A stretch of DNA of 64,000 nt from an uncultured Christensenella sp. (GTDB taxonomy: Bacteria > Bacillota > Clostridia > Christensenellales > Borkfalkiaceae), in NCBI GenBank assembly GCA_910579525.1, contig CAJTUK010000001.1, positions 124,001 to 188,000 of the forward strand. Direction: 5' to 3'. The translations under genes were made by a program, and so were the position numbers. Shown in pieces: positions 35,783 to 44,383 of this stretch (its first letter is position 1; each line of letters opens with the position of its first letter). Below the pieces are notes generated by a model. That model searched no databases. It was not told the DNA's origin and was given only the letters and a program-made list of their open reading frames with translations.

Positions 35783-36837
35783 ATTTTTCGCCTCAAACCT
35801 TCCGCACACTCTTTTAACAAATTTTTAAATTCCCCGAGTTCCACGTTAATTTCTGCCCATTGCCCTATATCTTTGGGGACTATTAAAGAAATTTGAGCGT
35901 CTTCGTTCTTTTTATCGTGCACTGCAAGTTCCGCCGCCTTTTCGACATCTTCGTAAGCGGGCACGCAAACGATTTTTTGAATCAGCATTTTTAAACTTTC
36001 GGCATATTGCCCCCCGCATATACCGTACTTTTCGGCAATATAAAGCTCGTAATACGCTCCTATAAGCACAAATTCGCCGTGAGACTTTCCGCCGTAGCAA
36101 AGCTCGAACGCGTGCCCCGTGGTATGCCCCAGATTTAAAGATTTTCTTACTCCCAGCAAATCGCGCTCGTCGCGCCTTACGACTGCCGCTTTAAGTTTTA
36201 TACAGTCGAATACGATATTTTCGAGAAATTTTTCCGAGAAAAGATCGTTTGCGTCAGTCAGCAATTTTTTGTAAATCCCGCCATCTAACGCGCCGTATTT
36301 AATAATTTCACCCAGCCCGCAATTTATCTCGCGCGACGGCAAAGTTTTAAAAAACAGCGGATCGGCTATCACAAGTTCGGGCTGATAAAAAGCTCCCACA
36401 ACGTTTTTTATACCGTTCATATCAACGGCGGTTTTGCCTCCTACGGAGCTGTCAACCTGCGCAAGCAACGTTGTAGGTATCTGAACGAGCCCGACACCGC
36501 GCATATAGAGCGACGCGGCAAGTCCGGCAATATCTCCCACTACTCCGCCGCCGAAAGCTATAACGGTACAGTTACGGCGCATACCCTTGGCAAGCATATC
36601 GCCGAGTATATCCAAAAGAATTTCGGGCGATTTACTGTCTTCACCGGCGGCAATAACTTTTACCGCAATATCATTGAATGTACGTTCTATCAGGTTGCCG
36701 TAAAGCAAAAAAACGTTACTGTCGGTAATTAAGTAAAGTTGCCTGCCGTTGAGCTTCGGCGCGTACGACTCGAACGCGCCGTTACCGCAGACTATTTTGC
36801 TTTTAACCGCAGACGTTTTTATGGTCAAACTTTTCAT
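35779..36837 (-). CDS. aroB: 3-dehydroquinate synthase
   Basis: A 352-residue NAD-dependent zinc enzyme that cyclises DAHP to 3-dehydroquinate. GGGVVGDIAGLAASLYMRGV and QIPTTLLAQVDSSVGGKTAVD are the family's nucleotide and catalytic motifs; zinc ligands lie in GLGEIIKYGAL, NLGHTTGHAFE and KSHGEFV. The frame is open well upstream within aroC, but the GAGG-preceded ATG at 36837, overlapping the aroC stop, is the start. Confidence 0.96.
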   Translation of the reverse strand: MKSLTIKTSAVKSKIVCGNGAFESYAPKLNGRQLYLITDSNVFLLYGNLIERTFNDIAVKVIAAGEDSKSPEILLDILGDMLAKGMRRNCTVIAFGGGVVGDIAGLAASLYMRGVGLVQIPTTLLAQVDSSVGGKTAVDMNGIKNVVGAFYQPELVIADPLFFKTLPSREINCGLGEIIKYGALDGGIYKKLLTDANDLFSEKFLENIVFDCIKLKAAVVRRDERDLLGVRKSLNLGHTTGHAFELCYGGKSHGEFVLIGAYYELYIAEKYGICGGQYAESLKMLIQKIVCVPAYEDVEKAAELAVHDKKNEDAQISLIVPKDIGQWAEINVELGEFKNLLKECAEGLRRKI

Positions 36838-37964
36838 ATCTGCCTCAATGCACCGTAGCGTTCTGTAACTTCGCGCATATCGTCGCCGCCCAATCTTTCG
36901 GAAACGGCTTCGGCTATGGCGAATGCAACCACGCTTTCGAGAATAATTTCGCACGCGCAAACGGCGCAAACGTCGCTTCTCTCACCGGCGGAAACCGCAG
37001 GCTGACCAGTTGCAATGTCCACCGTTCCCAATCCCTTCATAAGCGTGGGAATAGGCTTCATCGCGGCGCGCAGTATTATTTCTTCACCGTTTGACATACC
37101 GCCTTCTATACCCCCCGCGCGGTTGGTTTTACGGCGATAGGCGCCGTTAAAATAAATTTCGTCGTGAACGTTTTCGCCTGAAAGTGCGGCGCATGAAAAA
37201 CCGAGCCCTATTTCTACGCCTTTAATCGCCTGAACGCTCATTACGGCGGAGGCGAGTTTGGAGTCAAGTTTTTTATCGTAAGTCATACAACTGCCGAAAC
37301 CGCTTTTTAGCCCCTTAACGCGGACTTCTATTATTCCGCCGGCAGTGTCGCCGTCTTTTTTGAGCTTGTCCAATAGAGCGACCGCTTCGCGCTCCTTTTT
37401 AGCGTTAAGCATAAAAAGAGGATTACTTTTTGCGGAATCGAGACTTTCAAATAGATATTCGTCGTTATCTTCCACACCGCAAACAGACTTGACGTAACCG
37501 GATACCGTTACGCCGAGACAACGAAGATACTGTCTTGCGATAGTGCCCGCGGCAACTCTTACGGCGGTTTCACGGGCGCTTGCGCGTTCTAAAACGTTTC
37601 TCGCGTCCGTATGACCGTACTTTATCACGCCCGTAAGGTCGGCATGACCGGGGCGCACCCTTGTAAGTCTTTTTTGAGAAGTATCGGCTTCGTCCGGCGA
37701 CATTATACCGCTCCAGTTTTCGTAATCCGCATTCTTTATCAAAAATGCAAGCGGGCTGCCGAGCGTAAGTTTGTTTCTTACGCCGCCGATAATTTCTATT
37801 TTATCCTTTTCTATCTTCTGCCTTGCGCCTCTTCCGTAACCGCTCTGGCGCAATGCGAGATATAAGTTAATCTCTTCGGAGTCTATTGACAGATTGGAAG
37901 GCAATCCCTCGATAATTCCCACGAGCGCTTTACCGTGCGACTCGCCCGCTGTAGTAAGCTTCAT
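36834..37964 (-). CDS. aroC: chorismate synthase
   Basis: A 376-residue enzyme that converts EPSP to chorismate with reduced FMN. GESHGKALVGIIEGLPSNL (residues 7-25) and RQSGYGRGARQKIEKD are conserved, with RPGHADLTGVIKYGHTDARN, RASARETAVRVAAG and GGMSNGEEIILRAAMKPIPT later. Length is standard. The start shares one base with the stop of the MBL-fold gene. First enzyme gene of the aro block; no DAHP synthase or aroA is in the window. Confidence 0.97.
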   Translation of the reverse strand: MKLTTAGESHGKALVGIIEGLPSNLSIDSEEINLYLALRQSGYGRGARQKIEKDKIEIIGGVRNKLTLGSPLAFLIKNADYENWSGIMSPDEADTSQKRLTRVRPGHADLTGVIKYGHTDARNVLERASARETAVRVAAGTIARQYLRCLGVTVSGYVKSVCGVEDNDEYLFESLDSAKSNPLFMLNAKKEREAVALLDKLKKDGDTAGGIIEVRVKGLKSGFGSCMTYDKKLDSKLASAVMSVQAIKGVEIGLGFSCAALSGENVHDEIYFNGAYRRKTNRAGGIEGGMSNGEEIILRAAMKPIPTLMKGLGTVDIATGQPAVSAGERSDVCAVCACEIILESVVAFAIAEAVSERLGGDDMREVTERYGALRQI

Positions 37965-38947
37965 TATTTCTCCTTTTTTACGCTCAACACCGAATCACGG
38001 ACCGTTATAACAACGGTTCCGTCCGCGTCCGTGCGGTAAAGATTTTTACCAACCGAACCTTGCGCGAGCGCAAGCGCCGAAACGGACGGACACCCCGTCC
38101 CGTTTTTGCCTACGGACAAAACGGCGTATTCGGGATTTATGTTCTTATAAATATCGGCGGCGGAAACTTCCGCTCCTCTGTTAGGTATTTTTAAAACCGA
38201 ACAGTTTGCGACGTCTATAGTTCTGCCTTTGACTTCAAACGTGCTCCGTTCAAACAGTTTTAACTGCGCTTCGGCAGTGAGATCGCCCGTAAATAAAAAT
38301 CCTTTGCCACCGTATTCAACCCAGATTACAGACCCGTTGCCCAGTCCGCGCAAAATGTCTTCTTCGGATTCTTCCAAATCCGGAATATATACGGAGGGAT
38401 AAAGCACGCAAAAATTGTACCCGAATTCGTCGTTGAAAACTCCCGCGCCGTACTCGCAAAGCTCCGTGGGAATTCCCGCGTTTTTAACCGAAACCGCAAA
38501 ATTACGGAAAGCGTCGTTAAAATAAGTTGCCGAACTCCGCGGAGAGTAAACCTTGCCCGCTGACTTATACTTTACAACTTCGGCAAGTCCGCCGCAACGC
38601 ACTTTTGAAACGGACGAGCAAATAATAAAATCCAGCTCGTCCACACCGCGCGAATTCAAAGCGGACAATACTTTTAAGTTATTAGAATAGGTCCCGTCTC
38701 CACCGTCGATTAAAAGATTTTTTCCGTCCGGAAATTCAATCAGCGTACAATCCCCGTAACCGACGTCTATAAAACTTACGCGCATAACTCCGCGCGCGTT
38801 TTTATCTTGTTTTACGCAGTACGCCGTTAAATATTTTACCGGAATGAAAAAGTTGGTTATAAGTATGGCAACCGCCGCAGCAATACATAAAGCCGCTATA
38901 ACAACGGTTATAACCGCGCTTCTTTTTAACCTTTTCTTTCGTAACAT
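37964..38947 (-). CDS. membrane-anchored MBL-fold protein of the ComEC type, metal ligands lost
   Basis: A 327-residue protein with a basic N-terminus, one transmembrane segment (about 13-33) and an outward metallo-beta-lactamase fold like the ComEC/Rec2 hydrolase domain: RVSFIDVGYGDCTLIEFPDG, LLIDGGDGTYSN, then the position where HxHxDH is expected. There it reads CSSVSKVRCGG, so His, His, Asp and His are all replaced. LFTGDL keeps its Asp, but the usual PHHGS reads PNRGAE. An inactive scaffold or binding protein is the likely product. It is placed between lysC and aroC with tight spacing, so it is expressed with them. Frame intact, length normal; it is not a pseudogene by structure. Confidence 0.82.
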   Translation of the reverse strand: MLRKKRLKRSAVITVVIAALCIAAAVAILITNFFIPVKYLTAYCVKQDKNARGVMRVSFIDVGYGDCTLIEFPDGKNLLIDGGDGTYSNNLKVLSALNSRGVDELDFIICSSVSKVRCGGLAEVVKYKSAGKVYSPRSSATYFNDAFRNFAVSVKNAGIPTELCEYGAGVFNDEFGYNFCVLYPSVYIPDLEESEEDILRGLGNGSVIWVEYGGKGFLFTGDLTAEAQLKLFERSTFEVKGRTIDVANCSVLKIPNRGAEVSAADIYKNINPEYAVLSVGKNGTGCPSVSALALAQGSVGKNLYRTDADGTVVITVRDSVLSVKKEK

Positions 38948-38956
38948 GATAAAAAT

Positions 38957-40285
38957 TTAATTTTCCGAAGCAAAAAATTCGCCGTAAATGGCGCGAATGC
39001 ACTTTTCGTAGTCGTCGTTTTTAACTCCGACTATTATATTCATTTCGCTTGATCCCTGATCAATCATTTTTATATTTATGTCCGCGGAAGCAATTGCTTG
39101 AAAAAGTCTTGCACTGGTACCGACGGAGGACGACATTCCGTGTCCGACGGTAGCTATTAGCGCAATATTTTCTATTATGCGAATTAAATCAGGATTAACG
39201 GCTTCTTTGATGCCTTCAGTAATTTTAGAGAGCTTATCTTCCGAAAGGCAACTACTTTCAATAACCAATGACATGGTGTCTATGCCGGAAGGAATATGTT
39301 CTACCGAGACGCCCTCGCGCATAAGCACTTCCAAAACCTTGCATATAAAGCCGATTTCGGCATTCATGTGCGATTTTTCTATAAAAATAACGGTAAAATT
39401 CTTTTTGCCCGCAACACCGGTTACAACGCTTCCGCTGGGGGTATAGCGTGAACTCGGCAAAATCAAAGTGCCTTCGTGCGAAGGATTGAAAGTATTTTTT
39501 ATTCTTATAGGTATATTTGCCCTGCGCACCGGAAATATACTGTCGCTGTGTAAGACGTTTGCGCCCATATAGCTCAACTCGCGCAGTTCTTTATAAGATA
39601 TACATTTTATGTGTTTCGGGCTGTCTACAATTCGCGGGTCGCAAGCGAGAAAGCCTGAAACGTCGGTCCAGTTTTCGTATACGGAAGCGTTTACGGCGCG
39701 CGCCACAACCGCGCCGGATATATCCGACCCCCCGCGCGAAAAAGTTTTTACTTTGCCGTTTGCGCCCTTACCGTAAAACCCGGGTAAAACGGCGCGTTCC
39801 GTTCCGGAGAGTACTTTTGAAATCTCACGGTAAGATCTTTCGCCGTCGAGGCTGCCGTTTTCTCTGAAAAAAATTACGTCTTCAGCGTCCACGAACACAG
39901 CGCCGAGCTCTTCCGCCGCTATGCGCGCGCTTAAGTACTCCCCGCGTGAAGCAGTAAAATCTTCGCTCTTTTCGGCCACTATTCGCTTTTCGGTTTCGTC
40001 GAGAACGGAATTTATATCGAAAGTTGAGTTCAACTCCTTTACTATCGAAGAAAAGCGCGCACGCACTGCGGAAAAACTTTTTTTACAGCCGCCAGTTTGC
40101 AAAAGCTCAAGATGGCACTTATATAAAAGGTCGGTAACCTTTACGTCCGCCGAATACCTTTTACCGGGAGCCGAAACCACTATATATTTTCGTTGAGGGT
40201 CGTCGTCGATTATTCCCTTTACGTTTTTTATGACGTTGCCGTCAGCCATTGACGTCCCGCCGAACTTACAAACTTTAACTGCCAT
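38957..40285 (-). CDS. lysC: aspartate kinase
   Basis: A 442-residue monofunctional aspartokinase, the first step to lysine, threonine, methionine and diaminopimelate. The kinase domain starts with CKFGGTSMADGNVIKN; GFYGKGANGKVKTFSRGGSD and YENWTDVSGFLACDPRIV are the substrate and ATP motifs. The C-terminal 150 residues hold two ACT domains for feedback control (VGHGMSSSVGTSARLFQAIA). Effector cannot be told. It lies two bases after the DUF1015 gene and ten before the MBL-fold gene. Supply of cell-wall and spore diaminopimelate would depend on it. Confidence 0.95.
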   Translation of the reverse strand: MAVKVCKFGGTSMADGNVIKNVKGIIDDDPQRKYIVVSAPGKRYSADVKVTDLLYKCHLELLQTGGCKKSFSAVRARFSSIVKELNSTFDINSVLDETEKRIVAEKSEDFTASRGEYLSARIAAEELGAVFVDAEDVIFFRENGSLDGERSYREISKVLSGTERAVLPGFYGKGANGKVKTFSRGGSDISGAVVARAVNASVYENWTDVSGFLACDPRIVDSPKHIKCISYKELRELSYMGANVLHSDSIFPVRRANIPIRIKNTFNPSHEGTLILPSSRYTPSGSVVTGVAGKKNFTVIFIEKSHMNAEIGFICKVLEVLMREGVSVEHIPSGIDTMSLVIESSCLSEDKLSKITEGIKEAVNPDLIRIIENIALIATVGHGMSSSVGTSARLFQAIASADINIKMIDQGSSEMNIIVGVKNDDYEKCIRAIYGEFFASEN

Positions 40286-40287
40286 TT

Positions 40288-41469
40288 TTATACCCGTTTA
40301 ATTCTTTTAGCTTCCACGTAATACCGTTTTTCGTATCCTTCGCCCATTGAAAAGGTTTTTTTAGGAAGGTTTCCGCCCTTCACTATAAGACTGAAAAAGT
40401 CTTCTTTTTTAATCGACGGAAGCAAAATTCCCGTAAAGCCGCTTTCTGTAAGATTAATCAGATCGGTTTCGCCGTGAATATAGTCAACCTCTCCGCCATG
40501 TTCCCCTAAATATTGCGAAATATAGCCGTCAAGCGAGCGAATACCTTCCGAAATATCGGAAGAGAACGGCAGAGGAGTTTTTCTTCCTTTACTAACAATA
40601 TACGCCGTTTCGCCGCCCGAAGTTTTTAAACCTTTTATAAAGCCTGTTTCGTCTTTAACTTTTACCGCTCGGTGAATAGGTTCGAAATTCAGCGCGCTAT
40701 CGAAAATATTTACCGCTTCGACAAGAGCATAGCGTGCGGGGTGAGCAACCGCCTCTTCTTTTGATAAATACGGTTTAAGTTTCTCCCAACAGGTTTTAGC
40801 CGTTGCAAGCGAATGATTGCCGTCGCCCACGGCGAACAGTAATCCGTCTGCACTGTTTTTTAAAAGCGATTGAAAAGCGTCGATCACCCGTTCCGCGTCA
40901 GTCACATAAGTACCTTTTACCCTGCCGCCTCCGCACATAAGTTCGAAGTCGTAAAGCACTTCGCCCAAGCAAACGCAATTCAATACGGCATTTTCAGGAT
41001 CGTTATACAAAAGCATCGCGTGAGGGAGCTCTATAGGCGCGTTTTCTCTGATTTTAACGCGCGGCGGAATGCGTTCCAAAATAGTAGCTTCGGTAGAGCG
41101 GACAGGAGTTTTTGCAAACGGCTCGAAAGAATAATCTTCCAAATCCACGGCAATTACCAATCCCGTACGCGTGCCCGACTTGGTTTTACGTTCAACGAGA
41201 ACGAAACCGCCCGTTATCTTTTTAAAAATTCCGCCCGAAAGGTATTCGCACATTTTTTTATTTATGCGCGCTATACGCTCTTCGGGCTTATCGTTCAAAT
41301 ATATTTCGGGAAATACAAGCTCGTACGCAGACGGGCTCCCCGCCGTTATTTTTTCCACATTGCGCCAGTATGACGGATCAGACGTGTACTGATCGCAGGC
41401 GTTGACCGCCCATCTTGACAAATCGGCACAATCCGGAAGAAGTATTTCGGGTATTTTAACCGTACTCAT
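40288..41469 (-). CDS. DUF1015 family protein
   Basis: A 393-residue soluble protein of the DUF1015 family, common in Clostridia and Bacteroidota and often near serine or phosphoserine genes. Typical features are DLSRWAVNACDQYTSDPSYW at 16-35, STEATILERIPPRVKIRENA and the highly conserved FAVGDGNHSLATAKTCWE. Its reaction is unknown; the GDGNHS motif suggests a catalytic or nucleotide-binding loop. GAGG lies five bases before the ATG. Here it follows cdaA and the small CdaR-like gene. Confidence 0.9.
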   Translation of the reverse strand: MSTVKIPEILLPDCADLSRWAVNACDQYTSDPSYWRNVEKITAGSPSAYELVFPEIYLNDKPEERIARINKKMCEYLSGGIFKKITGGFVLVERKTKSGTRTGLVIAVDLEDYSFEPFAKTPVRSTEATILERIPPRVKIRENAPIELPHAMLLYNDPENAVLNCVCLGEVLYDFELMCGGGRVKGTYVTDAERVIDAFQSLLKNSADGLLFAVGDGNHSLATAKTCWEKLKPYLSKEEAVAHPARYALVEAVNIFDSALNFEPIHRAVKVKDETGFIKGLKTSGGETAYIVSKGRKTPLPFSSDISEGIRSLDGYISQYLGEHGGEVDYIHGETDLINLTESGFTGILLPSIKKEDFFSLIVKGGNLPKKTFSMGEGYEKRYYVEAKRIKRV

Positions 41470-41476
41470 AAAATCC

Positions 41477-41584
41477 TCAAATGTTCAAGAGCAAAACAAG
41501 AAACGCGGCGATAATTACCGCAAGTATTTTTATGCCGATATTTTTAGTGAACATATCGGCTAAAAACTTTCCGAACTTTTTCAT
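41477..41584 (-). CDS. 35-residue membrane peptide resembling only the N-terminus of CdaR/YbbR
   Basis: The ATG overlaps the cdaA stop (ATGA) and has a perfect GGAGGG ribosome binding site nine bases upstream. The product starts MKKFGKFLADMFTKNIGIK and continues with one strongly hydrophobic helix (residues 19-34), ending in a TGA eight bases before the DUF1015 start. CdaR (YbbR) proteins, whose gene normally follows cdaA, begin in just this manner (KNIGxKxLAxxIA) before their YbbR repeats, all of which are missing here. It may be a minimal CdaA partner or the remnant of one. Sequence downstream codes for DUF1015 at once, so no repeats remain nearby. Confidence 0.75.
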   Translation of the reverse strand: MKKFGKFLADMFTKNIGIKILAVIIAAFLVLLLNI

Positions 41585-42408
41585 ATTTTACCCTCCGCCG
41601 TCAAATCAGACCAATAGTACTCCGTAAGCGCGTTTTTAATATCCGCCGCGTCGGCGTACTTCTTTTTAACGACTCCGTTTTTAACTATAGAAATAATACC
41701 CGTCTCTTCAGAAACGACTATCGCCGTAACGCTTGCAACCGACGTAACTCCCAGTGCGGCACGGTGACGGCTACCCATCTCTTTGGGGAGATTTTCACTC
41801 TGCGCAAGCGGTAAAAAGCAACCCGCGGCGTAGATTTTATTTCCTTCTATAACCATTGCGCCGTCGTGTAAAGGAGCTTTGGGATAGAAAACCGCCTCAA
41901 TCATTTGCGAAGTAATCGCCGCGTTTACGACCGTACCGCTCTCTATGATACCTTCCGGCAAATTTTCGTTGGAAAGCACTATAAGCGCGCCTATATCCTT
42001 TTTAGACATATTCTGAACGGCGCGAACAGTTTCTTCGATTATAAGGTCTATACCCGAAACGGTAAGGTTATCCATTTTATTCTTGTTTTTGCGCATGTTC
42101 AAATCGAGAAGCGAACGCTTTATTTCGGTGTTGAACATAGTAAACACCAGCAACGCAACCATAACGATTACGAGGAGCAACATATCGGCGGAGAAGTTTG
42201 TCGACAGCGCAAATGTGACGCCCGTAAGAATGAGAAACAAGACGACCACGGCGATAAATTTACCGCCTTTGTTCACCTTTAATATTTTAAACACAAAATA
42301 TAAAATTACCGTTAAAAAAATGAACTGTAAAATATATTCTACAAAATTGTTTCCGAATTCCGTAAAGAATTTTTGCAGTCCTTCCAAAACGTTTTCCCAC
42401 GTTCTCAT
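41581..42408 (-). CDS. cdaA: diadenylate cyclase CdaA
   Basis: A 275-residue membrane enzyme that makes c-di-AMP, the messenger for potassium and osmotic balance and wall homeostasis. Three N-terminal transmembrane helices (about 25-100) precede the DAC domain with the active-site motifs DGA (182-184 in HDGAMVIEG) and RHR (214-216 in MGSRHRAALG). In Bacillota the usual gene order is cdaA-cdaR-glmM; here only a 35-residue CdaR-like ORF and DUF1015 follow, and no glmM. A TATAAT about 30 bases before the ATG marks a probable promoter with a weak -35. Confidence 0.96.
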   Translation of the reverse strand: MRTWENVLEGLQKFFTEFGNNFVEYILQFIFLTVILYFVFKILKVNKGGKFIAVVVLFLILTGVTFALSTNFSADMLLLVIVMVALLVFTMFNTEIKRSLLDLNMRKNKNKMDNLTVSGIDLIIEETVRAVQNMSKKDIGALIVLSNENLPEGIIESGTVVNAAITSQMIEAVFYPKAPLHDGAMVIEGNKIYAAGCFLPLAQSENLPKEMGSRHRAALGVTSVASVTAIVVSEETGIISIVKNGVVKKKYADAADIKNALTEYYWSDLTAEGKI

Positions 42409-42487
42409 AAAAGCCGCCTCGCTCCGTTAGTATGCTCATTAACTATTATATAATTAATCGTAAAAAAAATAAAGCGTTTAGGCAGGG

Positions 42488-43474
42488 TTATTTCGCCCCT
42501 CCGTCAAAAAATATATAATTTTCGACAAGCGAAAGCGCGTTTTGCGGAGTTACGAGCCCCCGCTTAACGCCGGATATGCGCCCGTATATATAATCTACCG
42601 TCGCGACAAGCCTTTTTTCGCCCAAAGATTCGCCCGCTTCCCTGTTCTTTTTAACTCCGTATTCTTTCATTTTTAAAAGCGCAGCAATTTCGGCGTCGCC
42701 CCCTTCGGCAGTAAGTGCCGTAAGCACGTTTTTGAAATAATTGAAAAGTCCGTTAAGAACATACATTTCGTCGCCCGCCTTTGAAACAAGCTCGTCTGCG
42801 ATAAGGCAAAATTTGGTATAATCCCTTCGTGCCGCCGCATTTGTAAGTTCGTAAATTCTGTAATCGGCGTCCTTGTAAATAAGAGCGTCCACTTCTTCCT
42901 GCGCGACTTCGCCTTCTCTTTTATAGTCGATGAGCTTCTGTACTTCTACCGCCACTCGAGACATGTCGCACAGACAGTATTCCGCAACGCATTCGCTAGC
43001 AGCCGCGGAAATCCCGACACCCGCGCGCTTCATAGTTACGTATACCCATTTCGAAACAGTTATTACGTCCGCTTTATTGCAGTCAATAAAAGTTACCGCG
43101 CGTTTGCGTTTTAAATCCGCTCCCTTCCCCGCGCCGGTGTTGACAATTATCAAAACTGACGACGGCGGAAAGTCGTCAAACAACGGTTTAAGATAACGTT
43201 CGAATTCCGCGTCTGTCGGGTAAAATTCGGTTACTTTTATAACGCGCTTCTCCGCCATAAACGGATAATTTTTTACCGCCGCAACTAGTGCGGACAACCC
43301 TGCACCCTTTAAACTTTCGCCGTCGAACGAAGTAAAGTTCAACTCCGGCATCTCCAGAAACGCCGCCTTAATCTGCTCTTCGCCCTTCATACGGAAATAC
43401 GCGTCGTCGCCTTGGAGCAAGTAAACGGACTTTGCGCCTTCTTCTATTGAATTTTTAAGTTCAGTGTATTTCAT
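42488..43474 (-). CDS. holA: DNA polymerase III delta subunit
   Basis: A 328-residue clamp-loader delta subunit, which opens the beta sliding clamp. It is an AAA+-like protein without Walker motifs: YLLQGDDAYFRMKGEEQIKA at the start, FMAEKRVIKVTEFYP centrally, and a helical C-terminal collar with VKRGLVTPQNALSLVENYIF. The family is diverged, but this pattern and size are distinctive. It follows the LysR gene by 15 bases on the same strand. There is a short run of housekeeping genes around it. Confidence 0.9.
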   Translation of the reverse strand: MKYTELKNSIEEGAKSVYLLQGDDAYFRMKGEEQIKAAFLEMPELNFTSFDGESLKGAGLSALVAAVKNYPFMAEKRVIKVTEFYPTDAEFERYLKPLFDDFPPSSVLIIVNTGAGKGADLKRKRAVTFIDCNKADVITVSKWVYVTMKRAGVGISAAASECVAEYCLCDMSRVAVEVQKLIDYKREGEVAQEEVDALIYKDADYRIYELTNAAARRDYTKFCLIADELVSKAGDEMYVLNGLFNYFKNVLTALTAEGGDAEIAALLKMKEYGVKKNREAGESLGEKRLVATVDYIYGRISGVKRGLVTPQNALSLVENYIFFDGGAK

Positions 43475-43489
43475 AACCGCCCGTTGAAA

Positions 43490-44374
43490 TCAATCGTTAA
43501 ACATTGCAAGAAACTGTTTCATTGCGTAAGTTAAATTTACGTGTTTCGCTATCGCCACGCCTATACCCCTTACGGGAAGGGCGGGCTCCGTTTTTATTTC
43601 GAAAAGTTCCCCCGAGGCGAACTCCTCTTTACAGTATTCGCGCGGAACGCAACCCAGCCCCATACCCTTGGCAACGAGCTTTTTCATCAAATCCCAGTTT
43701 GCGACCTCTATATCAGGCGCAAGATTGACGCCCAGCGTACCCAGATAGGCCGAAAGCGCCTTGCGCGCGACAGTGTTTTCTTCTATCATAAGCAAGGGAT
43801 ATTCGTGCAAAGATTTTAACGGTATGACCTCGTCTTTCAAACTCGCGTATTTACTACCGCCGACAAACGCGTCGGAAAGAGTGCCCACCGTACCGTAAAA
43901 ACGCACGTCGCCGTCTTCTACCGGCAAGTTTATAAAAGCCACGTCGCACCGCCCGTCCTTGAGTTGATTTAACGTATACGGCGATGTCGACGAGATAAGT
44001 TCGAGTTTTACCGCGGGGAATTTTTCATTATACTCCGCAATTTTATCTGAAAGAACGTGCGCAAAAATCGAATCCGTAGCGCCTATTCTTATGAGACCCG
44101 AAGCGGTCTTTTTTATTTCGGTAAGTTTGTTTTCAGCGTCTTCCAAAAGATTGAGAGCGTCTTCCACCTGTTTGAAAATTACTTTGCCGCCCGAAGCGGA
44201 AAGCTCCATTCCCCGATGAGTACGGTTAAAGAGACTTACGCCGAGCTGACCTTCAAACTGTTTTATCGCCTGCGACACCGCCGGTTGCGAAATAAACAGT
44301 TCTTGCGCCGCTTTAGTAAGACTGCCGCACCTCGCAACGGTGTAAAAAACTTTGTAAAGCTCTAAATTAACCAT
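43490..44374 (-). CDS. LysR-family transcriptional regulator
   Basis: A 294-residue LysR regulator. The winged helix-turn-helix (1-62) includes YTVARCGSLTKAAQELFISQ and PAVSQAIKQFEGQLGVSLF; the rest is a periplasmic-binding-type effector domain. Targets and ligand are unknown, and no divergent gene suggests one. AAGGG lies seven bases before the ATG. It sits between mnmE (nine bases upstream) and holA, an odd place for a regulator. Confidence 0.94.
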   Translation of the reverse strand: MVNLELYKVFYTVARCGSLTKAAQELFISQPAVSQAIKQFEGQLGVSLFNRTHRGMELSASGGKVIFKQVEDALNLLEDAENKLTEIKKTASGLIRIGATDSIFAHVLSDKIAEYNEKFPAVKLELISSTSPYTLNQLKDGRCDVAFINLPVEDGDVRFYGTVGTLSDAFVGGSKYASLKDEVIPLKSLHEYPLLMIEENTVARKALSAYLGTLGVNLAPDIEVANWDLMKKLVAKGMGLGCVPREYCKEEFASGELFEIKTEPALPVRGIGVAIAKHVNLTYAMKQFLAMFND

Positions 44375-44383
44375 AATAATCCC

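Noticed and set aside
35779..36969. N-terminal extensions of aroB and likewise of spoVAD, thyA, nifJ and aspS
   Set aside because: Extensions lack homology and overlap upstream genes or promoters; internal ATGs have good ribosome binding sites.
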